A stretch of 64,000 nucleotides of DNA from Gnetum montanum (lineage: Eukaryota; Streptophyta; Gnetopsida; Gnetales; Gnetaceae). The DNA is taken from the NCBI GenBank assembly GCA_015680685.1, contig MNCI01002962.1, forward strand, positions 10,031 through 74,030. Direction: 5' to 3'. A program made the position numbers and the translations under genes. The notes beneath the pieces were generated by a model that was not told where the DNA came from, did no database searches, and was given only the letters and a program-made list of their open reading frames with translations. Shown here one piece after another: positions 47,701-50,700 of this stretch (position 1 is the first letter of the stretch; each line of letters begins with the position of its first letter).

Positions 47701-50700
47701 TCATGCTCACAGAGAAATCATCAAAACAAAAATAAATATACAAAAGCTAGCCATGTAAGGACCTATCATAATTTTTTTTATGCTTGCATTTAAGCAAATG
47801 GAATCTTGCTTGAATTGAACTGATCGATATTCTAGGCAGGATTACTAGAAGATTTTCTATTGTCAATATTCATGTGAATCATTTATTTGTGTTCAAACAA
47901 ACTAGGGCTTTAGGAATTAAGGAAAGGATATATGATAGCTCTTTTAAACTCATCCAGCTTCACTTTGCGCAATGAAATAACTCAAAGATCAACACTTCTT
48001 CACTAGTAAATGAGGCACAGGTCAATCAATTAGCATAGTATTTCTACCGCTTTCAATTTGGTCTACAAAGAGGGTTCACCTTCTTTAAATAATGCAGTTA
48101 ATGGTTTATCAACCATTCAAGTCTGAACTCTTGTGTATGCTTGCAAAGTAAGGAATGACATATTAAGTGAAAATCAGTTACAAAGGTAAATGTTATCATG
48201 TATCCATCTGACCTCCGTATACTTCACGAATCAAATCCTGTTGTTTCTCCAAGGACTGTCATTCATAAAGAACAGCGAGATGGGAGTTAATGATTAATTT
48301 GATAGAAGGCATGTAATGGTTGTTTCTTTTCAAGAAAATATCATCAACAAATAAGAGCAGGTGACCACCCTAAAGTGGTGTGCAATCTCTAGAATAGTCA
48401 AATATAGATATACAATAGAAAATACTGCAGTGCTTGAACAAAACATTTTCAGTGATTCAATATTTAAACAATTCACTAATCGAAAGCAGCAAACCAAATC
48501 CAAGGAATAGTGTTTCTAAAAATTATCATTTACTTGACTGAGTTAGAATTTTATCTGTAAAATGCAAAACTTCACACAAGTTAAAGACGCATCAGCAATA
48601 AGGTTTTCCAAATAAAACAACAAATTAATCCTTAAAAAGCATTTTAGAATTTTTGATAATGTGAAATTTCAAGTGGTTTGATACATGGTATCAGACAATT
48701 ATGTTACTGAGACAATGATTTGCAATTCTTGATGTGTTGGCAGTGCATATAGTCTTCAGTTTCATAAATTCTAGGGGTAGAATAGTTGCCTAGTAGAGTG
48801 GCAATATTATGTCAGCAAGTAATCCTCTAAATAAGTACAAGCATATTGTAACGTCCTGTCCCTTGTTAAGGGGGGAACTATATTGTAACAATGTAATTAA
48901 CCTTCCAATGAAGGGGTGGCTTGTAATGAGGAGTTACGATTATTCATGTACCCCTTGGAAATGGGTTTGACCTATGTCATTTAAGGTCGGGTTTAGAGAT
49001 TGTGCTAGCACAGAGTTGCAGAGCCTTGATTGGCAAGTGACGAGAATTGGGTAAAGTGGGACAATAAGGGACTAATCAACCCTTCGGTTGGATAGCCTAA
49101 CCGTGGTGGCAATGCTGGATTGCCTCTAAGGCTTAAGTGGCATGGGAAAATAACCCAAAGGGGGTTACAATTTATTACTCTCATTAATAAAAAGTTTTTC
49201 CTCTATTTTTCCTTCCTACTAAATTCAATTATTTACCAAGTTATTCACTTATCAAGTTATTTCATGGTATTTCCATTATAACACTCACAAATGCGATGAA
49301 TTAAGCAACGAATGATCATGTTTTAATGACATCTGGGAATGGGATGTCACATTTGGTATTAGAGCAAACCACAATTTAAGAGCCAAAGTGGAAGAATATA
49401 CTATTTTTTTTATTATTATTATAAAAAAGAAGTACATCAAAGTGGAATACATGTAGTGAAATAGGAAACAAAAAAGAAAAGAAGTGGAATAGAGAAGAAG
49501 TAGAATAGAGAAGAAGCAGAATAAAGGAACAAAAGGAAACAAGACTGCGATCAGTTATTTGCCTTGAAGGCATTGAGAAGATCTGAAATTGTCTTCAACT
49601 GGGCTTCTCGTTCTTCGTCAATAGCATCCTTGTTACTCAGCTTGCCTTACATCCTACCAAACCACCACACAATTGTTTGATATACTTGGAGGCACTCTTC
49701 ATTGCAGCCCTTGCCTCATCCTTCTTTTTAAGTTCGGCCTCCAACAAACTCACCTGAAGAGATCGATTGATCATGTCATTCTTTCATTCTTTTTCTTTTC
49801 TCTACATGCACAAAAGATTAAAATTATGAATTATGAATGAAAAAGATCAAATGGAAGAAAGAAAAAGAAGAGCAAGAACTACTCACCCGAAGTCGATCAT
49901 TCTCCACTTGAAGGACCTGCTCATGAGTCAACAAATAACGGGCCAAACATGTGGCACTCTCCAATTCTCCTAAGAGTTGTTACAGATAGATCTCCTCATG
50001 AATGGAGTAAGGTGTGTTCCTTGTGATCCATTGACCAAGATTCCAAAAAAGAACGAGTTTTTCTTCGATAGCCGCCACCATCTATCCTAATGAGGAGGAG
50101 GAACCTATGATGGTGACCAAAGGAGTTACCAAAACAAACGCCGACACTGCCTATGGTAAAGAACCCCTTACCAGGGTCACATGAGTAGATGTATGTTGTA
50201 TGTGACATGACATCTACTCATGTGACCCTGGTAAGGGGTTCTTTACCATAGGCTAGAAAAGGCAAAACAAAGGAAAAATTTTTTATTAATGAAAGTGATA
50301 AACTGTAACACCCTCTGGGTTATCTTCCTATGCCACTTAAGCCTTAGAGGGAATCCAACACTGCCACCACAGTTAGGCTATCTAGCTAAAGGGGTGATCA
50401 GTCCCTTCTTATCCCACTTCACCCAACTCCCATCACTTGCCAATCTAAGCTCTATGACTCCATGCCAACACAACCTCTAAACCTGGTCTTAAATGGCATA
50501 AGTCAAACTCATTCCCAAGGGATACATAAATAATCGTAACTCCTCATAATGAGGCACCCTTCATTGGAAGGTTAATTATATTGTTACAATATAGTTCCAC
50601 CCTTAACAAGGGACGGGACATTACACATATCATGGGCATGTAACTTATGTCTGCAAGTTATAGTTCAACTCTAATGAGTATGGTAAGACACATGTCACCT

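Larger units (their letters stand above)
48847..50625. mobile_element. LTR-type insertion with LTRs in opposite orientation
   Basis: A TG...CA LTR (48847-49351) is followed by a primer site and a short internal region. The right end (about 50254-50625) is the reverse complement of the outer about 375 bp of the same LTR. The whole is flanked by CATAT on both sides (48842-48846 and 50626-50630), as expected for one integration event with a 5-bp target duplication. The TGTAACGTCC-type LTR start suggests a Ty3/gypsy-like family, though no coding domain proves it. Confidence 0.85.
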
